Source: Bradyrhizobium sp. Ec3.3
GTDB taxonomy: Bacteria > Pseudomonadota > Alphaproteobacteria > Rhizobiales > Xanthobacteraceae
Reading direction: 5' to 3'
Assembly: GCF_000472925.1 (NCBI RefSeq)
Contig: NZ_KI421479.1
Span: 278,792 to 342,791 of the forward strand
DNA: 64,000 bases
The notes beneath the pieces are model-generated. The model was not told the origin of the DNA and made no database searches. It saw only the letters and a list, made by a program, of their open reading frames with translations. A program made the position numbers and the translations under genes. Shown piece by piece: positions 51,882 through 60,381 of the stretch. Numbering within the stretch: the first letter of the stretch is position 1; every line of letters starts with the position of its first letter.

Positions 51882-52631
51882 GTGCACGGCACGATAGAGT
51901 CCTCACCGCTCTTTGCCTGCCGCGACATCACGCTCGATCTCGGTGGCCGCGCGATCCTGCACGGCATCTCGCTCGTGGTCGAGCCGGGCGAGGTGCTCGG
52001 CATCATCGGCCCGAATGGCGCCGGCAAGACCAGCCTGTTCGAGGTGCTGTCGGGCCGCATGCCGGCGAAATCCGGCTCCGTGCATTACGACGGAAAGGAC
52101 ATCACGGCCTTGCCGCTGCACCAGCGCGCGCGGCTCGGCATCGGTCGCACCTATCAGACGCCGGTCGTGCCGGAGGGCATGACGGTCGCCCAGGTGCTCA
52201 AAGCCGCGCGGCAGGCCTACCGGCCCTACCTGACGCCGGATGATTCCGAATGGGGCGCAGGCCTCGTCGCGTTTCACGTGCCGGGGAGCACGATGGCCGA
52301 TCAGTTGGAAACACTGAACCGGCGCAAGCTGCTGATGACCTGTCTCTTGATGCGGCGGCCGAAGATCCTGCTGATGGACGAGCCGGCCGCGGGCCTGATC
52401 AATTCGGAGATCGACGAATTCGACGAGATCATGCGCGTGCTGGCGAAGGAGCTCAATATCGCGATCGTCTTGATCGAGCATCGCATGGAGTTGCTCGACA
52501 CGATCGCCGATCGCGTGATGGTGCTCGATGCCGGCGAGATGATCGCGGAAGGGCGGCTCGACCAGATCCTCGTCGATCCCCGCGTGAAGGCCGCCTATTT
52601 CGAATTCGAGGGCGGCGAGGGCGTGCACTGA
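51882..52631 (+). CDS. ABC ATPase, LivG-like, with an atypical signature motif
   Basis: Cytoplasmic ATPase of 249 residues. Walker A GPNGAGKT (43-50), Q-loop Q92, Walker B ILLMDEP (E167) and switch histidine H200 are intact. The ABC signature, however, reads LETLNRRKLLM (about 142-152) where LSYGQQRRLEI is expected, so the usual serine-glycine pair is missing. It starts with GTG one base after the binding-protein stop; the alternative in-frame upstream sequence overlaps that gene. The partner ATPase downstream has a normal signature, so one of the two ATP sites is likely degenerate. Confidence 0.88.
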   Translation: MHGTIESSPLFACRDITLDLGGRAILHGISLVVEPGEVLGIIGPNGAGKTSLFEVLSGRMPAKSGSVHYDGKDITALPLHQRARLGIGRTYQTPVVPEGMTVAQVLKAARQAYRPYLTPDDSEWGAGLVAFHVPGSTMADQLETLNRRKLLMTCLLMRRPKILLMDEPAAGLINSEIDEFDEIMRVLAKELNIAIVLIEHRMELLDTIADRVMVLDAGEMIAEGRLDQILVDPRVKAAYFEFEGGEGVH

Positions 52632-53359
52632 TGAGCGATGTCGCACGAGATGCCGTGCTCGACGTGCGCGGGCTCTCCGCCGGCTGGGGGCCGCTGAGGG
52701 TGATCCACGACCTCGATCTCACCGTGTTCGCGGGCGAGCGCATCGGGCTCGTCGGCCTCAACGGCCACGGCAAGTCGACGCTGTTCCAGGCGATCGCGGG
52801 GCTCACTGGCTGGCAGCGCGGGTCGATCCAGCTCAACGGGTTCGAGGTTGGCCGCACGCGCAGCCAGGGGCCCGGTCGCTACACCCATCAGATCGTAAGG
52901 CGCGGGCTCGCGTTGATTCCGCAGGGCGACGAGATTTTTCACGGGCTCACGGTCGAGGAGCATCTCGACAGCGGCGCCTATACCAAGGCGGCGTGGAAGG
53001 AGCGGGGCGTACGCAAGCAAAAAATCCTCCAGATCTTTCCGCCGCTCGAGAAGTTGATGAAAATTCCGGTCGGACGTCTGTCCGGCGGCGAACGCCGCAT
53101 GGTCTCGATCGGCCGTGGCTTGATGGCAGATGCGGACCTCTTCCTCGTCGACGAGCCGTCGCTGGGGCTTGCGCCGAAAATTGGAAAATCCGTGGTCGAT
53201 GCGCTGATGGCGGTCGAACTCGGCAATTCGGCGATGGTGATCGCCGAGCAAAACCTCGCGCTGCTCGAGGGGCGGGTCGACCGCATCATCGGCATGCATG
53301 CCGGCAAGCTGAAGGGTGAAGCCTCGGCCTCGAAGAGCCTGATGGGAGGTCACCGGTGA
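52631..53359 (+). CDS. ABC ATPase, LivF-like
   Basis: Second ATPase of 242 residues. Walker A is GLNGHGKS, signature LSGGERRMVSIGRGL, Walker B LFLVDEPSLGLAP, and the glutamine-type switch is AEQN. The ATG overlaps the preceding stop (TGATG). It forms the heterodimer with the LivG-like subunit. Confidence 0.92.
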   Translation: MSDVARDAVLDVRGLSAGWGPLRVIHDLDLTVFAGERIGLVGLNGHGKSTLFQAIAGLTGWQRGSIQLNGFEVGRTRSQGPGRYTHQIVRRGLALIPQGDEIFHGLTVEEHLDSGAYTKAAWKERGVRKQKILQIFPPLEKLMKIPVGRLSGGERRMVSIGRGLMADADLFLVDEPSLGLAPKIGKSVVDALMAVELGNSAMVIAEQNLALLEGRVDRIIGMHAGKLKGEASASKSLMGGHR

Positions 53360-54237
53360 ACTGGAGCTTTGTACTCTCCAACGCGATCACGCTCGCCTGC
53401 ATCTATGGCACTCTCGCGATCGGCATCTCGCTGACCTGGTCGAGCCTCGGCCTCGTCAACATGGCCTTCGGTTTCATCTTCGCCTTCTCCGGCTACGGTG
53501 CCTGGCTTGCCAGCGTCAATATCGCGCCGCAGCCCGCGGTGGTGATGGCCGCCGGCGTCCTCACCGGCGCACTCGGCGGATTGATCGTCTGCCTGCTCGC
53601 CTTCATCCCGATCCACGACAAGCCGAACTTTCCGCTGCGCGCGCTGATCGCAACGCTCGCCATCAGCCTGATCGGCAACCAGGCGCTGCTCTGGTACTTT
53701 GGACCGCGCGCAAAATCACTGCCGCGCCTATTCGGCAGCTGGAACGCCGACATCTTTGGCGTCGTGGTGACATCGGACAAGCTCGGCGCCTCGCTCTCGG
53801 CGGTCGTGCTGCTCACGCTGATCCTGCTATGGATGCGCTCCAGCCGCCGCGGGCTCGAGATCCGCGCCATGATGATGAACCCGCATGCGGCGTCCATCGT
53901 CGGCATCGGCGTGCGGCGCACCGGCTTCTACGTGATGGCGCTGACCGGCTCGCTCGCGGGCCTTGCCTCGGTGCTGCTGGCGCAGACTTACTACGTGGCG
54001 CCGTTCAGCGGCATCACGCCGATGGTGAAGGGGCTAAGCATCGCCCTCGTCGGCGGTCTCGGCAGCGTACCGGGCGCGGTGATCGGTGCCGTCATCATCG
54101 GCCTCAACGAGGCCCTGACCTCGACGCTGCTCGGCGGCCAGTATGTGCTGATGACGCAGTTCCTGCTCATCATCCTCGTGCTGCTGGTCCGGCCGCGCGG
54201 CATCGCGGGCCTGCTCGACAAGGCGCGGGAGGCCTGA
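53356..54237 (+). CDS. ABC permease, LivH-like
   Basis: Inner-membrane permease of 293 residues with about eight hydrophobic segments. GIGVRRTGFYVMALTGSLAGLASVL and VKGLSIALVGGLGSVPGAVIGAVIIGLNE are typical of the LivH family. The GTG start overlaps the previous stop by four bases. It is the first of the two permeases of the importer. Confidence 0.91.
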   Translation: MNWSFVLSNAITLACIYGTLAIGISLTWSSLGLVNMAFGFIFAFSGYGAWLASVNIAPQPAVVMAAGVLTGALGGLIVCLLAFIPIHDKPNFPLRALIATLAISLIGNQALLWYFGPRAKSLPRLFGSWNADIFGVVVTSDKLGASLSAVVLLTLILLWMRSSRRGLEIRAMMMNPHAASIVGIGVRRTGFYVMALTGSLAGLASVLLAQTYYVAPFSGITPMVKGLSIALVGGLGSVPGAVIGAVIIGLNEALTSTLLGGQYVLMTQFLLIILVLLVRPRGIAGLLDKAREA

Positions 54238-54240
54238 TCG

Positions 54241-55890
54241 ATGAGTGACGCCGTCGAACAGGTCTGGATCGATCCGACCGACTGCCATTATCCGGAGTAT
54301 CGGGCGCGCGAGGCGCCGACCAATCCCTATCTGTCGCACCAGGTCACCTGGAACGAAACGCGCGCGTTCAAGCCGCGCATGCACCTCGTCGGCCGTCTGC
54401 GCTACTACTACAAATGGCCCGGCCATGGCGGCAGGCTGTGGTGGCGCAAGCGCTATTGGCCGACGCGGCGGCGGCTGTTGCAGATCCGCGGCGAGTACAA
54501 TCCGAAGACGATGCGCCGGGAGAAGACCATCGTCGACAAGCGTCCGATCTGGTGGACGCTGGCGTTCATCGCACTCGTGCTCGCGCCGGCGGTCGTGCCC
54601 GCCGCGGGCTGGAACACGGTAATGAGCGCGGCCGCCGTGTTCGGCATCTACTCGGCGATCAACCTGTGCTGGATGCTGATCATCGGCACTGCCGGCATCT
54701 TTTCACTTGCAAGCTACGCCGTGGTGGGGGCGGCGGCTTATGGAACGACGTATCTGGCGATCCAGTTCGGATTGCCCTTCTGGCTCCTGCCATTGCTCGG
54801 CGCTTTGATCGGGTTTGCCTTTGGCCTGATCATCGGCCTGCCGGCAATGCGGCTCGACGGCTTCTACTACGCACTCCTGACGCTGGGAGTCGTCGAGCTC
54901 TGCCGGGTCTATGTCGTGCAGTCGCGGGAGTTCGGCTCGGCGACCGGTGGCCTCTACGGCGCGCCGAGCTATCTGCCGGCCAGCCTCGGCCAGATGCCGC
55001 GATTGTTGTTCAGCTACTATGCGGCGCTGGCGCTGATGGTGTTCGCGCTGTTCGTCTACCGGTTCATCGACGGCAAGCGGCTCGGCCGTGTGCTGCGAAT
55101 GGCGCCCGAGAAGCGCGAGGCCTTTGCGCAGGCCTGCGGCGTCGACTTCATCCGCGCGCGGATCATGGTGTTTTTGATCTCGTCGACTGCGCTCGGCTTC
55201 ATCGGCGGCTTCTATGCCACCCATTTCGGCGGCGCATCGCCCAACCTGTTCTCCTTCGACACGGTGCTGCTGTCGCTCGCGATGCTGGTGATCGGCGGCA
55301 TCGGGCGGTCCGAGGGAGCCGTCGCCGGCACCGTGATCGTGGTGTTCATCGATCGCGTGCTGATCGATCTCGGTCCGCTCCGCTACATGCTGATCGGAGC
55401 GATCATGCTGGGCGTGGTGCTGTTCCTCCGCGAGGGCCTGTTCGGCATCAAGCGGCAGTTCCGCACCTGGCGGGACAAGAAGAAGAGCGAGCGTCGCGCC
55501 ACGCGCGCGGAGAAAGGCGGAGAGATGTTGCCGGAAGAAGCCACCGAAACCGAGGACAAGGACCAGATCTTCTTCCGCCGCTTCGACAAGATGCAGCGCG
55601 ATTTCCTGAAGCGACTAGTGACCGACACCGTGATCGAGGAGCACCGCACCCGCCCGCTCGGGCAGCACAGCGAGGCGCTGGAGCGGCTCCTGATCTATTT
55701 CCGCCGGCAGGGCCAGATCGACAAATACGCGATCATGGTGCTGGAGGAGTTCAGGGCTTACCGCATCGTGGCGCTGTCCGGCCATCGCGGCACCGCGCCG
55801 CGCGTGGTCGAGGACCGCAATTACGCAACGCCCGATGAGGCCTATCACGCGCTGTTCCTGCGCCGCGTCCAGGACCTCCTCGAAAGCTGA
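54241..55890 (+). CDS. LivM-like ABC permease with C-terminal domain resembling the dimethylformamidase small subunit
   Basis: Protein of 549 residues, well above the 320-430 of ordinary LivM. Residues 1-95 are a soluble, aromatic and Arg/Lys-rich extension (WIDPTDCHYPEYRAREAPT, LVGRLRYYYKWPGHG). Residues about 100-415 are the membrane permease (VVELCRVYVVQSREFGSATGGLYG, VIGGIGRSEGAVAG). After a basic linker, residues about 439-549 form a soluble helical domain (SEALERLLIYFRRQGQIDKY, EFRAYRIVAL, EAYHALFLRRVQDLL). From memory this resembles DmfA1, the small subunit of N,N-dimethylformamidase, and the large-subunit gene follows 39 bases downstream. The fusion is therefore probably real and would tether the hydrolase to the importer. 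The domain identity needs a profile or structure comparison. Confidence 0.85.
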   Translation: MSDAVEQVWIDPTDCHYPEYRAREAPTNPYLSHQVTWNETRAFKPRMHLVGRLRYYYKWPGHGGRLWWRKRYWPTRRRLLQIRGEYNPKTMRREKTIVDKRPIWWTLAFIALVLAPAVVPAAGWNTVMSAAAVFGIYSAINLCWMLIIGTAGIFSLASYAVVGAAAYGTTYLAIQFGLPFWLLPLLGALIGFAFGLIIGLPAMRLDGFYYALLTLGVVELCRVYVVQSREFGSATGGLYGAPSYLPASLGQMPRLLFSYYAALALMVFALFVYRFIDGKRLGRVLRMAPEKREAFAQACGVDFIRARIMVFLISSTALGFIGGFYATHFGGASPNLFSFDTVLLSLAMLVIGGIGRSEGAVAGTVIVVFIDRVLIDLGPLRYMLIGAIMLGVVLFLREGLFGIKRQFRTWRDKKKSERRATRAEKGGEMLPEEATETEDKDQIFFRRFDKMQRDFLKRLVTDTVIEEHRTRPLGQHSEALERLLIYFRRQGQIDKYAIMVLEEFRAYRIVALSGHRGTAPRVVEDRNYATPDEAYHALFLRRVQDLLES

Positions 55891-55929
55891 CGTTCAATTC
55901 CATTTCACTTCGCGAGACTAGTTTCGATC

Positions 55930-58248
55930 ATGGCTGAGCAGAAAATCTTTGGGTACGCCGACAAGATCTCGGTCAAGCCTGGCGACGATATCAGACTTTA
56001 CGTGCACGCAGACGGCACGACGACCGTCGAGGCGCAGCTCGTGCGGCTGATCCATGGCGACGCCCATCCCGCCGGCCCCGGCTATCAAGAAGAGGAGATC
56101 GACTGCGAGCTGAACGGCGCGTGGAGCGTGCGGAAGCAGTACACCCAGGTCGGCGCCTTCCTGAACGTGGCGGACGCTGGTCAGCGCCTGGCGCTCAACG
56201 GCAGCTTCACGCTCGCAACCTTCGTCTATCCGAACAGCCCCGGCGGCGGCAAACGGCAATGCCTGATGGGACGCTGGGACTCATTCGGCAATCGCGGCTA
56301 CGGGCTGTGGCTCAATCCCGATGGGCTGCTCGAATTCGGTTATGGCGACGGCAGCGAGGTCGACTATCTCGACGGCGAGGTGCCGCTGCTTAAGAGCAAC
56401 TGGTACTTTGTCGCTGCGACCTTCGACGCTACGACGGGCGTTGCGACGCTCTACCAGGAAGGCGTCTCCAACCGCTACAACGGCCTGTTGAGCAGGGTTG
56501 CCAATGTCGATTTCCGCTCCCATGTGCGCGAGACGCTGCGCTTCCGGCCGGTCAATCCGCCCGATGTTCCCTTCATCCTGGCGGGCGCACAGGATTTCCA
56601 TACGCTGCGCGGACATTTCGTCACCCAGTGTCTCAACGGCAAGCTCGACCGTCCGGCGGTGTTCGACCGCGTGCTGACGCACGAGGAGCTCGATCAGTTC
56701 TGCCGGACCGGCATGGCGCCGGCGAGTGGGCAGGTGGCGTTCTGGGACACGACCATCGGCTACACCGACAAGGGCATCGGAGACCGCGTCGTCGACACCG
56801 GTCCCTATGCGCTGCATGCCGACGGCTATAACCGCCCGGTGCGCGGCCAGACCGGCTTCAACTGGAACGGCTGGGACGACTGCTACCGAATGGCGCCGCA
56901 GCAATATGGCGGCGTCGAATTCCATGACGATGCGATCATCGACTGCAATTGGGAGCTGACAAAACGTTTCAGGGTTCCGCCGCTGCGCAGCGGCGCCTAT
57001 GCGTTCCGCTTGCGTGTCGGTGACGGCAAGGGCCTGCGCGAAGAGTACATCGTGTTCTTCGTCCGGCCGCAACGGCCGACCGCGCCGATCGTGTTCCTGG
57101 TGCCGACCGGCAGCTATCTTGCCTATGCCAACGAGCATTTGAGCTTCGATGCCGAGATCATGCAGCCGCTCGCCGGGCAGTCGCCGATCGTGTCGCAGAT
57201 CGACATCGAGCTCTACGAGACCCAGGAGTTCGGGCTCTCGCTCTACGATCATCATGGCGACGGGGCAGGGGTCTGCTACAGCACCTATCGGCGCCCGATC
57301 CTGAACATGCGGCCGAAGGCGCGAATGTCGTCGATGGGCGTCACCTGGCAGTTTCCGGCCGACCTCTCGATCATCGCCTGGCTCGAGCACAAGGGCTATG
57401 CCTATGATGTAGTCACGGATGAGGATCTGCATCGCGAGGGCAAGGCGCTGCTCGATCCCTATCGCGTGGTGCTCAGCGGCACGCACCCGGAATATGTTTC
57501 CGAGCCGATCCTCAACGCGATTGAGGACTACATCGCCGACGGCGGCCGTTTCGTCTATCTCGGCGGCAACGGCTATTACTGGAACATCGGCTATCACAAG
57601 GACGATCCCTGGTGCATCGAGGTCCGCAAACTGAATTCCGGCATGCGAGCATGGCAGGCGCGGCCGGGCGAATATTATCTGGCGACCACCGGGCAGAAGA
57701 GCGGACTCTGGAAGGATCTCGGCCGCCCGCCGCAAAAGGTGTTCGGCATCGGCTTCATCTCGGAAGGGTTCGACTCGGCACGGCCATTCCGGCGTATGCC
57801 GGATAGCTGGCATCGCCGTGCGGCCTGGATGTTCGACGGGATCGAGGGCGAGATCGTCGGCGATTTCGGCCTTGCCCACGGCGCGGCCGGCGGGCTCGAG
57901 ATCGATCGCTACGACCGCGCGCTCGGCACGCCGCCGCACACGTTGATCGTCGCGTCCTCCGGCGGCCACAGCGACAACTACCAGACCGTGGTCGAGGAGA
58001 TTCTCTATCCCTATCCCGGGCTGTCAGGCTCGCATGACTACCGGGTGCGCGCCGATATGGTCTACTTCACCGCACCGAACAACGGTGCAGTGTTCTCGAC
58101 CGGCTCGATCGCCTTCAGCCAGTCGCTGCCCTACAATAATTTCGACAACAATGTATCGCGGCTGTTGGACAACGTGGTGTCGGCCTTCAGCAAGGAGGGC
58201 CGGCTGCCCGGCTGGGCGTGGACAGCGGAAGAGAAGCAGTGGCGGTGA
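55930..58248 (+). CDS. N,N-dimethylformamidase large-subunit-like iron amidohydrolase
   Basis: Cytoplasmic enzyme of 772 residues, the length of Paracoccus DmfA2. A LamG/concanavalin-like domain (about 75-260, FTLATFVYPNSPGGGKRQ, WYFVAATFDATTG) is followed by the catalytic region (about 385-720). As I recall, the Paracoccus iron is held by two tyrosines and a glutamate; candidates here are Y399 (TGSYLAYANEH), Y439 (FGLSLYDHHGDG) and E521 (SGTHPEY), at nearly the same numbers. The family hydrolyses N-substituted formamides to formate and amine. With the importer and AraC regulator this gives a whole uptake-hydrolysis module; the true substrate is unknown. Confidence 0.85.
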   Translation: MAEQKIFGYADKISVKPGDDIRLYVHADGTTTVEAQLVRLIHGDAHPAGPGYQEEEIDCELNGAWSVRKQYTQVGAFLNVADAGQRLALNGSFTLATFVYPNSPGGGKRQCLMGRWDSFGNRGYGLWLNPDGLLEFGYGDGSEVDYLDGEVPLLKSNWYFVAATFDATTGVATLYQEGVSNRYNGLLSRVANVDFRSHVRETLRFRPVNPPDVPFILAGAQDFHTLRGHFVTQCLNGKLDRPAVFDRVLTHEELDQFCRTGMAPASGQVAFWDTTIGYTDKGIGDRVVDTGPYALHADGYNRPVRGQTGFNWNGWDDCYRMAPQQYGGVEFHDDAIIDCNWELTKRFRVPPLRSGAYAFRLRVGDGKGLREEYIVFFVRPQRPTAPIVFLVPTGSYLAYANEHLSFDAEIMQPLAGQSPIVSQIDIELYETQEFGLSLYDHHGDGAGVCYSTYRRPILNMRPKARMSSMGVTWQFPADLSIIAWLEHKGYAYDVVTDEDLHREGKALLDPYRVVLSGTHPEYVSEPILNAIEDYIADGGRFVYLGGNGYYWNIGYHKDDPWCIEVRKLNSGMRAWQARPGEYYLATTGQKSGLWKDLGRPPQKVFGIGFISEGFDSARPFRRMPDSWHRRAAWMFDGIEGEIVGDFGLAHGAAGGLEIDRYDRALGTPPHTLIVASSGGHSDNYQTVVEEILYPYPGLSGSHDYRVRADMVYFTAPNNGAVFSTGSIAFSQSLPYNNFDNNVSRLLDNVVSAFSKEGRLPGWAWTAEEKQWR

Positions 58249-58278
58249 CAGTGGCCGGCCCGGACTCGCGAGCGGAGC

Positions 58279-60225
58279 CTACTGCCGCGCGCCCGGCAGC
58301 AGCGGCGCCAGCAGGCCGCGGGTGAAGCCGGGCGGCACGGCGTCGAGGCCAAGTACGGTGCTTGCGGCCGGCAGGGCCGCGTCCGCCATCGCGGCGTGGC
58401 CTTCGGCGGAGGGATGCACGGCGCCGCCATAGACGGCGGAAAGCACGCCCCAGGCGGCGTCGTGAATGTCGTTCGGCTGGCTCGCGGCGGGCAGGCCTTG
58501 CGGATAGGTCATCGCGGCGAAATAGCTGTCATTGGCGTCACGGATCCAGCGCGCGCGCGGCAGGTAGGCGCGATATTCGGATGCGCCGCGGCCGCACAGC
58601 ATCGGCTGGCTCGCGGCGGTGACGATGTCGGGGTTGAAGCTCTGGCCGTTCTCGGCAAAACAGGCGCGGTCGAATTCGGGGTCGGAGCCGGCATGCGCGC
58701 AGAAACCGTGGTCGGCGAACAGGCCCTGATGCGTATCGACGAAGGTCATGCGGTCGGATTCCGGATCGCGGCACAGCGCGCCTTGCGTGCAGGTCGCGAG
58801 CCCCTTGAGCTGCGGCAGGAATTCGGTGTCGACATAGGTCGAGACCCGGGCAAGCCGCTGCGGATCGGCGTTGAAGGCGGGATGGATGTCGAAGCCGGCG
58901 CGGCCGCCGCGACAGGGCACGCCGCCGTCTGCGAGCGCCGGATTGGCGTAGGAGACATAGACGACGTGCGAGAGGTCGCCGTCGACCAGCGGCTTGAGCG
59001 CCTCGCGCAGCTTGACGAAATTCCTGGGCAGCTCGCGCGTGAGCGCATCGCGTGAATCGTCGACACCAGCCATCACCCCGGAACGCGTGAACAGCGCGCG
59101 TTCGGTCGCGGTGTCCACGATCACGTCGGCGACGAGGCCGGAGAAATAGACGTCGTTGGCGCCGATCGAGAGCAGCACGAGGTCGAGCTTGCGGTCCGGC
59201 TGACGTTTCCTCGCCGCAGTGAGCGCCTCGCGCAGTTCGGCCACCTGCGCGTTCACGCTGGTCTGGCAGGTCCCGCTCTTGCCGGGCGGGCATTCGCGCG
59301 CACGCTGCGAGCCCAAGAGCCCGTCGCTGATGCTCGCACCGGTGCAGGCGAGCGGCAGATAGGTGACGGCGATGTGGGGGTAGCGGACCGCGAGCGCGAG
59401 CGCGGTGCGGCTCTGGTAGCTGTAGAGCGAGCGATGGCAGGGGGCGTTGAACCAGAGCGCGCCGTAGCGCTGCCAGTTGGCAAGGGTGTCGGGCGCCTCG
59501 CAGGCGCGCCCGCCCTTGAAGCCGGCGCGGCTCGGCCGGTAGTACTGCCCGCCGGCAGTGCCGAGATAGGAGCGGAAGCAGAAACCGTCATCGGCCAGCG
59601 CGGTCGGCCGGTCCGGATTGCCTTCGCCGGAGGCGATGCTATCGCCCAGGCCGGCAACGAAGATGTCACGGACCTCGATCTCGGTCTGGATGCGCTGGGT
59701 CGGGTCGGAGCCGGAGGAGACGTCGACCGTCGCCACCGTCTGCCTGCCATAGCGCACGCGCAGGTTGACCGGCTCGGCGCAGTCGAAGGTCGAGGCCTGC
59801 GGCCCGTCTCCGTCGTCGAACGACCAGGCGCAGATAGCCCCGACCGGCACGGCACCGGTCAGGCGCACGGTCACAGGGTGGTCGACCGGGGTGATGTAGT
59901 TTTCTTTGACGTTGTCGCGGGTGCAGGGCTGGTTGACCCGGCCCTGGAGGTCGATGCAGAGGCGGTTGACCATGTTGCGGGCCCAGCCGCGGCCCTCGCT
60001 CTGCATCTCCAGCGACTGCTCGGTGGCGAGGATGCTGCGGTTGCGGGCGTTCTCGACATGGAGCAGGAAGTCGCGCTCCTCGCGGAACAGACGGAAGCGG
60101 TTGCGGACCTCCCAGGTGATCTGCAAGCTGCCGTCCTGAGCGGCGGCGCGTTCGAGCGGCAGAGCGCCGAATATCCCGACAAGCAGGGCGCCGGCAAGGA
60201 AGGTGCGGAGGTTGGCTCGGATCAT
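58279..60225 (-). CDS. Secreted SGNH/GDSL-family hydrolase with N-terminal beta domain
   Basis: Exported esterase-like protein of 648 residues with a signal peptide (FLAGALLVGIFGALPLERAAAQ). An immunoglobulin/PKD-like beta region spans about 30-185 (ICAWSFDDGDGPQASTF). The SGNH core starts with the nucleophile S196 in GLGDSIASGEG, has block III in LSIGANDVYFSG, and ends with the Asp/His block in VHPSAEGHAAMAD. The upstream 40 codons in frame are discarded because ATG 60225 begins the signal peptide. Substrate unknown. It converges on the amidohydrolase gene, 30 bases apart. Confidence 0.88.
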   Translation of the reverse strand: MIRANLRTFLAGALLVGIFGALPLERAAAQDGSLQITWEVRNRFRLFREERDFLLHVENARNRSILATEQSLEMQSEGRGWARNMVNRLCIDLQGRVNQPCTRDNVKENYITPVDHPVTVRLTGAVPVGAICAWSFDDGDGPQASTFDCAEPVNLRVRYGRQTVATVDVSSGSDPTQRIQTEIEVRDIFVAGLGDSIASGEGNPDRPTALADDGFCFRSYLGTAGGQYYRPSRAGFKGGRACEAPDTLANWQRYGALWFNAPCHRSLYSYQSRTALALAVRYPHIAVTYLPLACTGASISDGLLGSQRARECPPGKSGTCQTSVNAQVAELREALTAARKRQPDRKLDLVLLSIGANDVYFSGLVADVIVDTATERALFTRSGVMAGVDDSRDALTRELPRNFVKLREALKPLVDGDLSHVVYVSYANPALADGGVPCRGGRAGFDIHPAFNADPQRLARVSTYVDTEFLPQLKGLATCTQGALCRDPESDRMTFVDTHQGLFADHGFCAHAGSDPEFDRACFAENGQSFNPDIVTAASQPMLCGRGASEYRAYLPRARWIRDANDSYFAAMTYPQGLPAASQPNDIHDAAWGVLSAVYGGAVHPSAEGHAAMADAALPAASTVLGLDAVPPGFTRGLLAPLLPGARQ

Positions 60226-60381
60226 GGCCCGCGCTTTCAACGTCAAAGTTGAGGCGGAAATAAGAGAGGCTTCCTCGAGCCGCCTTCGACGTTTGTCTGA
60301 CCGGTTTATGGGCCGCCGTCCAGCGGCTAAAGCGCGAATGATCATCGCGCCTTAGCTATTGTTTGAGCATGATCTCCGCGA

